NCBI GenBank assembly: GCA_021820845.1
Contig: JAKADC010000003.1
Coordinates: 248,001-312,000 of the forward strand
Direction: 5' to 3'
DNA from: Pseudomonadota bacterium
Lineage (GTDB): Bacteria > Pseudomonadota > Gammaproteobacteria > Burkholderiales > Thiobacillaceae
Length of the DNA: 64,000 nucleotides
Shown piece by piece: positions 37,351 to 47,689 of this stretch. Made by a program: the position numbers and the translations under genes. Numbering within the stretch: position 1 is the first letter of the stretch; every line of letters begins with the position of its first letter. The notes beneath the pieces are model-generated. The model made no database searches. It was not told the DNA's origin and was given only the letters and a program-made list of their open reading frames with translations.

Positions 37351-38531
37351 ATGCGTTATCGGGTAAAAGCGCTGTACCCCGGAACGGGCGTGACCGCCAC
37401 CACCGTGGAAGCGATCGACGAAACGGAGGCTAGGGCGCGGCTGCAGCGCGACGGCGCACAGGTCCTTTCGATCGTCGCGCAGCGCGGCAACTGGCTGCCG
37501 ACGCACCGGACGCGCTTTCCGCTGGTGCTGTTCACGCAGGAGTTGATCGCGCTGCTGGACGCCGGGCTGACGCTGACCGAGGCGCTGGAAACGCTGGGCG
37601 AGAAGGAAAGCCGGACGGAATCGCGCCAGTTGATCGAGCGCCTGCTTGCCGCCATGCGCGAGGGTCGTCCCTTTTCGACGGCCCTGACGATGCAGGGGGC
37701 CGCGTTTCCGCCCTTGTATGCCGCGACCGTGCGCGCAGCCGAAAGCACCGGCAATCTCTCACCCGCCCTGGCCCGCTATGTCGGCTACCAGAACCAGATC
37801 GATACCGTGAAGAAGAAGGTCGTGTCGGCGTCGATCTACCCGATGCTGCTGATCGGCGTCGGCACGCTGGTGATCGGTTTTCTGCTCGTTTACGTGGTGC
37901 CGCGTTTCGCCGCGGTGTATGCCGATGCCGGACGCGAGCTGCCGTGGATGTCGCGGATGCTGCTGGCCTGGGGCGGCGCGATCGAGACGCACGGCGTCTG
38001 GATCGTCGTCGGGGCCGCGACGGCCGTTTCGGGAGTCGTCCTGGCGCTGGCGCAGCCCGCCACGCGCGCCGCGGTGACCCGCCTCGCCTGGCGCATCCCC
38101 GCGATCGGCGAGCACCTGCGCACGTTCGAGCTGGCGCGCTTCTACCGCAGCCTCGGCATGCTGCTGATCGGCGGCATCCCGATCGTTTCGGCGCTTGGCA
38201 TGGTCTCCGGGCTGCTCTCGGTACACCTGCGCAGCGGCGCGGGAACGGCGATGGACGCGATACGGCGTGGGGAATCCATCTCGGCCGCATTCGCGCACGG
38301 CGAACTGACGACGCCGGTCGCGGCCCGGCTCCTGCGCGTCGGCGAGAAAAGCGGACGCATGGGCGAAATGATGGAGCGCATCGCCGTCTTCCACGACGAG
38401 GAGATGGCGCGCTGGGTCGACTGGTTCACCCGCCTGTTCGAACCGCTCCTGATGGTGTTCATCGGGCTGACGATCGGACTGGTGGTGGTCCTCCTCTACA
38501 TGCCGATTTTCGACCTGGCGGGGTCGATCCA

Positions 38532-38535
<4 letters not shown>
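37351..38535 (+). CDS. gspF: Type II secretion inner-membrane platform protein GspF
   Basis: 394 residues with two T2SSF domains and three membrane helices (about 165-190, 215-235, 365-390). Family motif FTQELIALLDAGLTLTEALE near residue 55, and repeated in the second domain as FYRSLGMLLIGGIPIVSALG. It is the platform subunit that the GspE ATPase acts on. It is followed directly by gspE with a four-base overlap (GTGA). Confidence 0.93.
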
Positions 38536-40188
<1,653 letters not shown>

Positions 40189-40208
<20 letters not shown>

Positions 40209-40956
40209 ACCCCTGCGCATCGCGCTCGCCCCCGGCGAAGCGGCCCTGCTGCGCCGCAGCGACTCGTCCGCGGGCCGCGTGCTGGCGACCGACGACCCCG
40301 CCCCGACGAGCCTGCTGCCGCTGCTGGACGAGGCGCTCGCCGATCCTGCCTGGCGTGGCCGCAGCGTCGAGGTTGTGCTGTCGCAGCATTTCGTGCGCCA
40401 CGTGCTGACGCTGCCGCCGGGCAAGACGCTTTCGCGGATGGAGGAACGCACGCTGGCGAGTGCCGGCCTGCGCGAGATCTATGGTGACCTCGTCGACCGG
40501 TGGGAGGTCCGCGTCATCAGCCAGCCGCCGCAGTTCGGACTGGTCGGCGCCGCACTGGACGCGGCGTTCGCGCACGAACTGGACGCGCTGCTGGCGCGCC
40601 ACGGCTTTCGCAATCCGGCGCTGCGCCCGCTCGGCAGCTTCGCCGCGCGGCACCTGCCGCCGCGATTCGCCGGATGGTGGGCCCTGGCCGAGCCGGGCTG
40701 GCTGACCCTGTTCGGCGGCGCCGACGGGATATGGCACCACCTCGCCGGCCAGCCGGTCGGCGACGACTGGGCCGAGGCGCTGCCCGACCTCGTCGCGCGC
40801 GAAGCCGGATTGGCGGCGCTCCCGCTGCCGGCGTCGATCTGGATCCAGGGCGTGGGCATGGGCGCGGTGCTGGCGCCGGACTCCGGCGACGCGCACTGGG
40901 ACGTGCTGCCCCACGATGCCTCGGCGCGCGGCGCACTCGCCCTCGCGGGAATCTGA
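40189..40956 (+). CDS. PilM/GspL-like assembly protein
   Basis: 255 residues without membrane segments, encoded directly after gspE with a 20-base overlap. It has a weakly actin-like pattern (LRIALAPGEAALLRRSD, GLVGAALDAAFAHELDALLARHGF). Position before PilN- and PilO-like proteins suggests it is the cytoplasmic PilM or the cytoplasmic domain of a split GspL. No nucleotide-binding signature is clear and it is shorter than PilM (about 350), so the assignment rests on position. GTG start. Confidence 0.6.
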
Positions 40957-40958
40957 CG

Positions 40959-41474
40959 ATGCCGCGGCTCGATTTCGATTTTCATGCACGGCCGTCCCGA
41001 CCGAGCCTGCCCGTCGTCCTGCTGGCCTTGGCCGGCGTAGCGGCCCTTGCATGGTCCTGGACGAACCTGCACGCCGCGCGGGCAACCGAGGCAGGACTCG
41101 CCATGCGCATCGCGGCGCTTGAACGGCCTCCCGTACACGCGACCGTCAGGCGGGCGACGCACGCGGAGGACGCTGCGCGCGTCGCCCGCACGCGCGTCGA
41201 GACCGAGCTGGCCTACTCGTGGCAGCCTGCATTCGACGCACTCGACGCCGCGCGCAGCGGCAAGATCGCGCTGGTCTCGCTCGACGCCGTGCAGGCCAAG
41301 TCGCAGCTGAGGCTGGTGGCCGAGGCGCGCCGGCTGGCGGACGCCATCGCCTACATCGACGTCCTGCAGCAACAGCCCGGCGTGCGCCGGGTCGAGCTTC
41401 TGCAGCACGAGGTTCAGGTCGACGACGCGCAGAAGCCGTTGCGCGTCAGCATCCTGGTGGAGTTGCGCCCGTGA
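40959..41474 (+). CDS. PilN/GspL-C-like inner-membrane protein
   Basis: 171 residues. A short cytoplasmic N-terminus is followed by one membrane helix (about 17-34) and a periplasmic coiled-coil plus small alpha/beta domain (LRLVAEARRLADAIAYIDVLQQQPGVRRVELLQHEVQ). This is the PilN architecture. It starts two bases after the preceding gene and overlaps the next by four bases (GTGA). Predicted to form the alignment complex with the neighbouring PilO-like protein. Confidence 0.65.
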   Translation: MPRLDFDFHARPSRPSLPVVLLALAGVAALAWSWTNLHAARATEAGLAMRIAALERPPVHATVRRATHAEDAARVARTRVETELAYSWQPAFDALDAARSGKIALVSLDAVQAKSQLRLVAEARRLADAIAYIDVLQQQPGVRRVELLQHEVQVDDAQKPLRVSILVELRP

Positions 41475-42004
41475 GCGGCGTGCTGCTGTGGCGGCTCCGG
41501 CAAGCCGCCCGTCCCCTTGGCGCGCTCGGCCTCGCCGGTCTCGGCCTGCTCGTGGCCGCGCTGTTGCTGCACGGGTTTCGAATGGCATCGCTGCAGCCGG
41601 CGATCCAGGCGCAGCAGGCGAAGCTGGCCGTGCTGCAGCGCGCGGCCGAGCAACGCGAAGCAGCGCCGCCACCGGCTCCGCTCAATCCGCTGGCGACGCT
41701 GCCGCCGACCGGCGAAGCGTCGGAAATGGTCGGCGAGCTGGAACGGCTGGCGCGGGCGAACGGGCTGTCCCTGCCGCGCGGGCAATACAGCGTGTCCCCG
41801 CTGACCGGCACCTCGCTGCAGCGCTGGCAACTGGTGCTGCCGATCGACGGACCCTACCCCGCTTTGCATGCCTTTCTCGCCGCCGCGCTCGAACGCCTGC
41901 CCAATCTCACGCTCGACGAACTGAAGCTGAAACGCGATCGCATCGAGTCGATCCAGCTGCAGGCCGAGCTGCGCCTGAGTCTTTTTGTCGAGGCGACGCC
42001 ATGA
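41471..42004 (+). CDS. PilO/GspM-like inner-membrane protein
   Basis: 177 residues with one membrane helix (about 18-36), a periplasmic coiled coil (QPAIQAQQAKLAVLQRAAEQRE) and a C-terminal ferredoxin-like domain (LERLARANGLSLPRGQYSVSP, RWQLVLPIDGPYPALHAFLAAALERLPNLTLDELKL) as in PilO. GTG start overlapping the PilN-like stop; its own stop overlaps the next start (ATGA). Its role in the inner-membrane alignment complex is inferred. Confidence 0.7.
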   Translation: MSGVLLWRLRQAARPLGALGLAGLGLLVAALLLHGFRMASLQPAIQAQQAKLAVLQRAAEQREAAPPPAPLNPLATLPPTGEASEMVGELERLARANGLSLPRGQYSVSPLTGTSLQRWQLVLPIDGPYPALHAFLAAALERLPNLTLDELKLKRDRIESIQLQAELRLSLFVEATP

Positions 42005-42510
42005 CCGAAGCGAAGCGGCGCGCCATTTTGTTCGCGGCCCTGGCGGGCGTCGTGGCCTGGTCGCTGTGGCTGGGGCTCGGCGAACGCGACGAGGCCCTGG
42101 TCGACCGTAACGAGGTGGCCGAACCGGCGGCGCGCGCACCGACCCGCGTCGCCGCGTCGCGCCCTCCGGCAACCGCCGCGTATCAAACCCGATCGCTCGA
42201 AGCCGAGCCGCGTCTCGGACCGAGCCACGCCAACCTGTTCCCCGAACAGACCTGGTACGTTCCGCCCCCGCCGCCGCCCTACGTCCCGCCGCCCCCGCCG
42301 CAGGCGCCCGCGCTGCCGTTCGCCTACATGGGCGAATGGCAGGAGGCCGGCCAGACCACCTACTACCTGACCCGCGGCACGCAACCGGTCAGCGTACGCA
42401 CGGGCCAGGTGCTCGACGGCGTCTGGCGGCTCGAATCGGCGACCGGCCGCGTGCTGAATTTCACCTACCTACCGCTGAACCAGACGCGCAGCCTGCGCAC
42501 AGGAGATTGA
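42001..42510 (+). CDS. PilP/GspC-like periplasmic linker protein
   Basis: 169 residues: one N-terminal membrane helix (about 9-27), a linker with a poly-proline run (42265-42299), and a C-terminal beta domain of about 60 residues (FAYMGEWQEAGQTTYYLTRG, QVLDGVWRLESATGRVLNFTYLPL). The layout (anchor, Pro-rich linker, small beta domain next to a secretin gene) matches PilP or GspC, which connect the inner-membrane platform to the secretin. No GspC HR motif was recognised. Confidence 0.6.
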   Translation: MTEAKRRAILFAALAGVVAWSLWLGLGERDEALVDRNEVAEPAARAPTRVAASRPPATAAYQTRSLEAEPRLGPSHANLFPEQTWYVPPPPPPYVPPPPPQAPALPFAYMGEWQEAGQTTYYLTRGTQPVSVRTGQVLDGVWRLESATGRVLNFTYLPLNQTRSLRTGD

Positions 42511-42511
42511 G

Positions 42512-44515
42512 TTGCAACGCATCCACCGTGTTTGCCTGACCGCAGTATTCCTTGCGCTGAGCCTGGCGGGCTGCGCCACGAACAAAGCGCTCACCGAGAG
42601 CCAGAAGCTGATCGCCTCCGGACAACCCGAAGCCGGCATCGCGCTGCTCCGCGCAAGCGTGGACAAGGAACCGAACAACATCGAACTCAAGGCTTACTAC
42701 CACACGCAACGCGAACGGCTCGCCAGCCAGTTGCTGACGCAGGCGCAGGCCGATCTCGACGCCGGGCGCTTCGACGACGCCGAAGCCGCGCTGAAGAAAG
42801 TGCAGGCGATCCATCCCGAAAACCCGCGCGCGCAAGCCCTGCAGGACGCCCTCGCCGCGGCGCGCGAAAACCAGCGGCGCCTGGAAGCTGCGACCAAGGC
42901 GTTTGCGGCGGGCCATCCGGACGAGGCGGAACAGGCCGCGCGCGTCATTCTCGCCCAGTCGCCCGGCCACCCCGGCGCGCTGGCCTTGTTGAAGGAGATC
43001 CAGGCGGCGCGCACGCCCGACGAGATCAAGCCGCGCGAACTCGGCGCGGCCTTCCACAAGCCGATCACGCTCGAATTTCGCGATGCGCCGCTGCGCAGCG
43101 TGTTCGACATGATTTCCCGGCAGTCGGGTCTCAGTTTCGTCTTCGACAAGGACGTGCGGCTCGACACGCGGGCCACGCTGTTTGCGCGCGACACGCCGAT
43201 CGTCGACGCCGTCGACATGCTGTTGATGACCGGCCAGTTGGCCAAGAAGGTCGTCAACGCCAATACGCTGCTGATCTACCCGGACCAGCCGCAAAAGCAG
43301 AAGATGTACGAGGACCTGATGGTGAAGAGCTTTTACCTCGGGAACGCCGACGCCAAGTCGACCATGTCGATGCTGCGCACGCTGGTGAAGACCCGCGACA
43401 TGTACGTCGACGACCGCTTGAATCTGCTCGTGATGCGCGACACGCCGGAGGCCATCCGGATGGCGGAAAAGCTGGTCGCGGTCCAGGACCTGGCCGAGCC
43501 GGAAGTCATGCTCGACGTCGAGGTGCTCGAGATCAAGCGCGGACGGCTGCTCGACCTGGGCATGCAGTACCCCAGCCAGTTCTCGCTGCTCAACACCATC
43601 AACACCCAGACGGCGACGTCGTCGACGGTGGGTGCGCCGGTGGTGACGACCAACACCGAACTGTCGCCGCTGCCGCTGACCGTCGACAAGCTGCGCCACC
43701 TCACAGGCGCCGACATCACGATGAACAATCCGCAGCTCAACCTGCAGAAGGTGGACAGCGACGTCAACATCCTCGCCAACCCGCGCATCCGCGTGAAGAA
43801 CCTCGCAAAGGCCCGGATCCACATCGGCGACAAAGTCCCGGTCATCACGTCGAATACGACGTCGACCGGCGTCGTCTCGGAGTCGGTGTCCTATCTGGAC
43901 GTGGGGCTGAAGCTCGATGTCGAGCCCGCCGTGCTGGCGCAGGAGGACGTCCAGATCAAGGTCGGGCTCGAAGTCTCCAACATCGTGCGTGAAATCCGCA
44001 GCAACAACGGCACGCTCACGTATCAGATCGGCACCCGCAACGCCGGGACCACGCTGCGGCTGAAGGACGGCGAAACCCAGGTTCTGGCCGGACTGATCTC
44101 GGACGAGGACCGCAAGACCGCGTCCAAGATTCCGGGCCTGGGCGACCTCCCGCTGCTCGGGCGGCTGTTCTCCGATCACCACAACGAGCGCAACAAGACC
44201 GAGATCGTGCTGCTGATCACGCCGCGCGTACTGCGAAGCGACAGCACGCGGCAGCCCGCGCTGACCGAGTTTCCCGGCGGAACCGAAAACGCCATCGGCG
44301 GCGGCTTTTCGGTCCCGCCCGGCCAGTCGCAGCAGACGTCGCCGCCGCTGCAACCGGCCATTCCGAATCCGCCCCCGGTCCCGTCCGCCCCCGAAATTCC
44401 GGCACCGTCGGCGCTGCCGCAGCAGCCCACCGCGCCGCCGGTCGAGCAGTCGGTCTCGCCGGGCGCCGCGCCGCCGCAGTCCGATCGCGAAATGCCGCCG
44501 GCAAGCGGGCAATAG
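42512..44515 (+). CDS. TPR-containing secretin lipoprotein
   Basis: 667 residues. Lipoprotein signal with lipobox LAGC (Cys21). Residues about 25-170 are TPR-like helices (LIASGQPEAGIALLRASVDKEPNN, AGRFDDAEAALKKVQAIHPENP). Then a STN/N-domain (ITLEFRDAPLRSVFDMISRQSGLSFVFD) and a secretin domain ending in the hallmark VPVITSN, LDVGLKLDVEP, GLISDEDRKTASKIPGLGDLPLLGRLF. A 75-residue Pro-rich tail follows. The fused TPR/lipobox is more like MSHA/PilQ-type secretins plus built-in pilotin than canonical GspD. TTG start behind AGGAGA. Confidence 0.88.
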   Translation: MQRIHRVCLTAVFLALSLAGCATNKALTESQKLIASGQPEAGIALLRASVDKEPNNIELKAYYHTQRERLASQLLTQAQADLDAGRFDDAEAALKKVQAIHPENPRAQALQDALAAARENQRRLEAATKAFAAGHPDEAEQAARVILAQSPGHPGALALLKEIQAARTPDEIKPRELGAAFHKPITLEFRDAPLRSVFDMISRQSGLSFVFDKDVRLDTRATLFARDTPIVDAVDMLLMTGQLAKKVVNANTLLIYPDQPQKQKMYEDLMVKSFYLGNADAKSTMSMLRTLVKTRDMYVDDRLNLLVMRDTPEAIRMAEKLVAVQDLAEPEVMLDVEVLEIKRGRLLDLGMQYPSQFSLLNTINTQTATSSTVGAPVVTTNTELSPLPLTVDKLRHLTGADITMNNPQLNLQKVDSDVNILANPRIRVKNLAKARIHIGDKVPVITSNTTSTGVVSESVSYLDVGLKLDVEPAVLAQEDVQIKVGLEVSNIVREIRSNNGTLTYQIGTRNAGTTLRLKDGETQVLAGLISDEDRKTASKIPGLGDLPLLGRLFSDHHNERNKTEIVLLITPRVLRSDSTRQPALTEFPGGTENAIGGGFSVPPGQSQQTSPPLQPAIPNPPPVPSAPEIPAPSALPQQPTAPPVEQSVSPGAAPPQSDREMPPASGQ

Positions 44516-44517
44516 GC

Positions 44518-44994
44518 ATGCGCCAGCGCAGCGCCGGATTCAGCCTGATCGAGCTGATGGTCACCCTGGCCATCCTGGCGCTGCTCGCCACCATGGCCGT
44601 GCCGTTCGCCCAGCTCGTACAGCAGCGCCACAAGGAAACCGACCTGCGGGACGCGCTGCGCCAGATCCGCACCGCGCTCGACGCCTACAAGGAGGCGGTC
44701 AAGGAAGGCCGCGTCGACGCGCCGGCCGACGGCAGCGGCTACCCGGCCAGCCTCGACGTGTTGTGGCAGGGCGTGCCCGACAAGAGCAAGCCCGACGCGA
44801 GCCGGATCTATTTTCTGCGGCGCCTGCCGCGCGATCCGTTTTATCCGGACGCGGCCGCGGCGGCCGCGACCACCTGGGGCCTGCGCAGCTACGCCAGCCC
44901 GCCCGACGCACCCGCGCCGGGACGCGACGTGTTCGACGTGTATTCGCTGTCGCCCGCCACCGGCCTGAACGGCGTGCCCTATGCGGACTGGTGA
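44518..44994 (+). CDS. Pseudopilin (GspG/H-like)
   Basis: 158 residues with type IV prepilin leader cleavage G|FSLIELMVTLAILALLATMAVPF (leader of six to seven residues, Glu5 present), long helix, then a variable domain containing AYKEAVKEGRV and LRRLPRDPFYPD. The RDPF (aspartate-proline) motif and C-terminal YADW resemble GspG-type pseudopilins. Minor pseudopilin identity (H, I, J, K) is uncertain. It follows the secretin gene after two bases. Confidence 0.8.
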   Translation: MRQRSAGFSLIELMVTLAILALLATMAVPFAQLVQQRHKETDLRDALRQIRTALDAYKEAVKEGRVDAPADGSGYPASLDVLWQGVPDKSKPDASRIYFLRRLPRDPFYPDAAAAAATTWGLRSYASPPDAPAPGRDVFDVYSLSPATGLNGVPYADW

Positions 44995-44998
44995 CGCC

Positions 44999-45379
44999 AT
45001 GCTGAAACGCCTGCTGCGCGGATTCACCCTGATCGAGCTCATGGTCGTGATGGCCATCATCGCACTGCTCCTGACGCTGGCGATGCCGCGCTATTTCAAG
45101 CATCTGGAACTCTCGCGCGAAACCGTCCTCAAGCAGGACCTTGCCGTCATGCGCGACGCCATCGACAAGTATCACGGCGACACGGGACGCTATCCCGAGA
45201 GCCTCGAGGCGCTGGTCAACGCGCGCTACCTGCGCTCGATCCCGGTCGATCCGATCACCGAGCGCGCGGACACCTGGCAGGTCGTCGCGCCTGCGGAGGA
45301 TGCGACGGGCGCGATGTACGACGTCAAGAGCGGCGCGCCGGGAACCGCGCACGACGGCAGCACCTATGCCGACTGGTAA
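44999..45379 (+). CDS. Pseudopilin (GspG-like)
   Basis: 126 residues with leader MLKRLLRG|FTLIELMVVMAIIALLLTLAMPRYF, Glu5 present, and a compact C-terminal domain with YHGDTGRYPESLEALVNARYLRSIPVDPITERADTW, like a short GspG. It ends in TYADW, as does the preceding pseudopilin (PYADW), so these two are related duplicates. The start is ATG 44999, which follows the previous stop by four bases. Confidence 0.8.
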   Translation: MLKRLLRGFTLIELMVVMAIIALLLTLAMPRYFKHLELSRETVLKQDLAVMRDAIDKYHGDTGRYPESLEALVNARYLRSIPVDPITERADTWQVVAPAEDATGAMYDVKSGAPGTAHDGSTYADW

Positions 45380-45893
45380 GCCCGCGCAATCCGGCTTCAC
45401 CTACTTCCTCGTGCTGATGCTGATCGCGCTGATCGGCATGGGACTGGCCGCGGCGGGAACGCTGTGGCACACCGAGTCGCAGCGCGAACGCGAGGCCGAG
45501 CTGCTGTTCGTCGGCGACCAGTATCGTCAGGCCATCCGCAGCTATTACGCGCTCGACACCGCCCAGCCGCGCCTGCCGCAAAGCATCGACGACCTGCTCG
45601 AAGACAACCGCCGCCCCAGCGTGGTGCGGCACCTGCGCCGCGCCTACCGCGACCCGCTGACCGGCGGCGAGTTCGCGCTGATCCGCGAGCCCGATACGCG
45701 CGGCATCGTCGGCGTCTACAGCCGCGCGCCCGGCCAGCCTTTCAAGATCGCCGGATTTTCAGCGAAAGACGAGGCGTTCAAGGGGGCAAAAACCTACGCC
45801 GGATGGCGCTTCGTCTTCGACCTGCCCGCCACGGTCCGCACCGCTCCAGCGTCGCAGCAGCCGCCAGATCTCCCGAGCGGCCGGGGGCGCTGA
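45366..45893 (+). CDS. Pseudopilin-like protein (GspI/K-type)
   Basis: 175 residues. The leader-like MPTGKPAQSG|FTYFLVLMLIALIGMGLAAAG has the Phe+1 and hydrophobic helix but lacks Glu5 (Tyr/Phe instead), as in GspK and other tip pseudopilins that lack Glu5. A globular domain (REREAELLFVGDQYRQAIRSYYALD, LRRAYRDPLTGGEFALIREP) follows. It overlaps the previous gene by 14 bases and is the last gene of the operon. Assignment as the tip subunit is inferred from the missing Glu5. Confidence 0.65.
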   Translation: MPTGKPAQSGFTYFLVLMLIALIGMGLAAAGTLWHTESQREREAELLFVGDQYRQAIRSYYALDTAQPRLPQSIDDLLEDNRRPSVVRHLRRAYRDPLTGGEFALIREPDTRGIVGVYSRAPGQPFKIAGFSAKDEAFKGAKTYAGWRFVFDLPATVRTAPASQQPPDLPSGRGR

Positions 45894-45938
45894 GCGGGTG
45901 CGGGCGACGCCGACGCGCCGATATTCCGCTCGCGGCCG

Positions 45939-46520
45939 TCAAGCCGCGCCGGCGGCGCCCCCGGCTCCCAAGGGCCAGCGCCGGACCACCTCGTAATGCG
46001 CGCCGTCCGGGGTTGTCACCGACTTTACCAGCACGAAATCCTTGACCCGCCAGCGCACGGGTGAACACGCCGGCGCCTCGCCGCCCGCCGATTTTCTCAG
46101 CAGCGTGACGTGCGGCACGTGGGGCCGGGCGTCGACGGCAAACCCCGCTGCGGCGAGGGCGTCGTTCAACACGCGCGCCAGTTCCAGGTACTGCGGCGGC
46201 GTTTCGCTCGCGCCGAGCCAACCGATGCGGTTATGTCGCCAGTAGCCCGGCCGGTCGAGGACGAGTTCGAACGCTTCGCTCGTGATCGTGGCGGCGCACG
46301 CGGCCAGCGCGTCCAGCTGCGCGGCCGGCGTGCTGCCGAGAAAGGCCAGGGTCATGTGCAGGGTGTCCGCGCGCATGCGGCGGCCGCCCCAGTGCCGGTG
46401 CAGCCACCTTCCGGTGCGGTTGAGCGCGTCGCGGGCAGCGTCGTCCGGCCACAGGGCGAAGAAGAGCCTGAAGGTGTCGCGTCCGCCGGGAAGCGGTTCG
46501 GCCTGCCCGGCTTCAGTCAC
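45939..46520 (-). CDS. thpR: RNA 2',3'-cyclic phosphodiesterase ThpR (LigT)
   Basis: 193 residues with the 2H phosphoesterase fold. Two catalytic HxTx motifs are visible: [10 protein letters not shown] near residue 55 and PHVTLLRK near residue 135. E. coli ThpR hydrolyses RNA ends with 2',3'-cyclic phosphate and can act as a 2'-5' RNA ligase. It overlaps ispF by eight bases at its start and is convergent with the secretion operon. Confidence 0.93.
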   Translation of the reverse strand: MTEAGQAEPLPGGRDTFRLFFALWPDDAARDALNRTGRWLHRHWGGRRMRADTLHMTLAFLGSTPAAQLDALAACAATITSEAFELVLDRPGYWRHNRIGWLGASETPPQYLELARVLNDALAAAGFAVDARPHVPHVTLLRKSAGGEAPACSPVRWRVKDFVLVKSVTTPDGAHYEVVRRWPLGAGGAAGAA

Positions 46521-46995
46521 GCGCGATCAGGCACACCGCTTCCGCCGCGATGCCCTCGCCGCGCCCGGTGAAGCCGAGTTTTTCGGTGGTGGTGGCCTTG
46601 ACATTGACGCGGTCGAAGGCGATGCCGAGATCGTCTGCGATGTGCGCGGTCATGCGCGCGATGTGCGGCGCCATCTTCGGCGCCTGCGCGATGATCGTGG
46701 CGTCGACGTTGCCGACGCGCCAGCCCTGCCCCTTCAATTGCCCGGCCACGCCGCGCAGCAGGATGCGGCTGTCGATGCCGGCGAACGCCATGTCGGTATC
46801 GGGGAAGTGGCGTCCGATATCGCCCAGCCCGGCAGCGCCGAGCAGCGCGTCGCAGACCGCGTGAAGCAGCACGTCGGCGTCGGAGTGCCCGGCAAGTCCG
46901 AGGTGGTATGGGACGTCGACGCCGCCGACGATGAGCCTGCGGTTCTCGGCGAAGGCGTGGACGTCGAATCCGTGCCCGACCCGGATGTCATTCAT
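46513..46995 (-). CDS. ispF: 2-C-methyl-D-erythritol 2,4-cyclodiphosphate synthase
   Basis: 160 residues, normal length. Catalyses the fifth step of the MEP isoprenoid pathway. Zinc ligands are in DVHAF near the N-terminus and [25 protein letters not shown]; the C-terminal [21 protein letters not shown] is diagnostic. It overlaps ispD by eight bases and thpR by eight bases. Confidence 0.97.
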   Translation of the reverse strand: MNDIRVGHGFDVHAFAENRRLIVGGVDVPYHLGLAGHSDADVLLHAVCDALLGAAGLGDIGRHFPDTDMAFAGIDSRILLRGVAGQLKGQGWRVGNVDATIIAQAPKMAPHIARMTAHIADDLGIAFDRVNVKATTTEKLGFTGRGEGIAAEAVCLIARD

Positions 46996-47689
46996 TCAGC
47001 TTCCTTATGATCATGCTCGCGAGTTCGAGGTCCTGCGGATAGGTGACCTTGAGATTGCGGCTGTCGGATTCGACGAGCTTCGGCTGCAGGCCGAGCCGCT
47101 CGATCGCCGAGGCCTCGTCGGTCATGTCGCCGCCCGCGGCGCGCAGCGCTTCGGTCAGCGTGCCGTGGCGGAACATCTGCGGCGTCTGCGCCTGCCACAG
47201 GCCCGCGCGCGGAACCGTCGCTTCGGCCCGCGCGCCGGATGTGGTGTCGGCCGCGGCGCGCTTGAGCGTGTCGGCCACCGGCACGGCAAGGAGACCGCCG
47301 ACCGGGTCGTCCGCGACTTCGTCGAGCAACTTGCCGAGCATCTCATCGGGCAGGCAGGGACGCGCGGCGTCGTGCACCAGCACCCAATCGTCGGGATCGC
47401 AGGTTGTCGCGATCGCTTCGAGGCCGTTCAGCACGGTTTCGGCGCGGGTCGCGCCGCCGCAGCGCAGCACCTCGATGCGCGCCTCCCAGCCCCGCCATTC
47501 GTAGTTGTTCCAGCGCTTGTCGGTGGGCGACAGCACGACGAACAGCTTCTCGATGCGCGGCTCGCGCGCCAGCACCATCATCGCGTGGGCGATCATCGGC
47601 ACCGAGTTGAGGTCCATGTACTGCTTTTCGACGGCGCCGCCCATGCGCGAGCCCGAGCCGGCGGCGGGAATCAGCGCATAGAACGTCAT
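46988..47689 (-). CDS. ispD: 2-C-methyl-D-erythritol 4-phosphate cytidylyltransferase
   Basis: 233 residues of the MEP pathway cytidylyltransferase. The N-terminus is [21 protein letters not shown] (nucleotide-binding loop), followed by [11 protein letters not shown] and TPQMFRH. It begins at ATG 47689, overlapping the ftsK stop as ATGA, and the long frame extending into ftsK is a shadow. ispD and ispF are adjacent, as in most proteobacteria. Confidence 0.97.
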   Translation of the reverse strand: MTFYALIPAAGSGSRMGGAVEKQYMDLNSVPMIAHAMMVLAREPRIEKLFVVLSPTDKRWNNYEWRGWEARIEVLRCGGATRAETVLNGLEAIATTCDPDDWVLVHDAARPCLPDEMLGKLLDEVADDPVGGLLAVPVADTLKRAAADTTSGARAEATVPRAGLWQAQTPQMFRHGTLTEALRAAGGDMTDEASAIERLGLQPKLVESDSRNLKVTYPQDLELASMIIRKLNE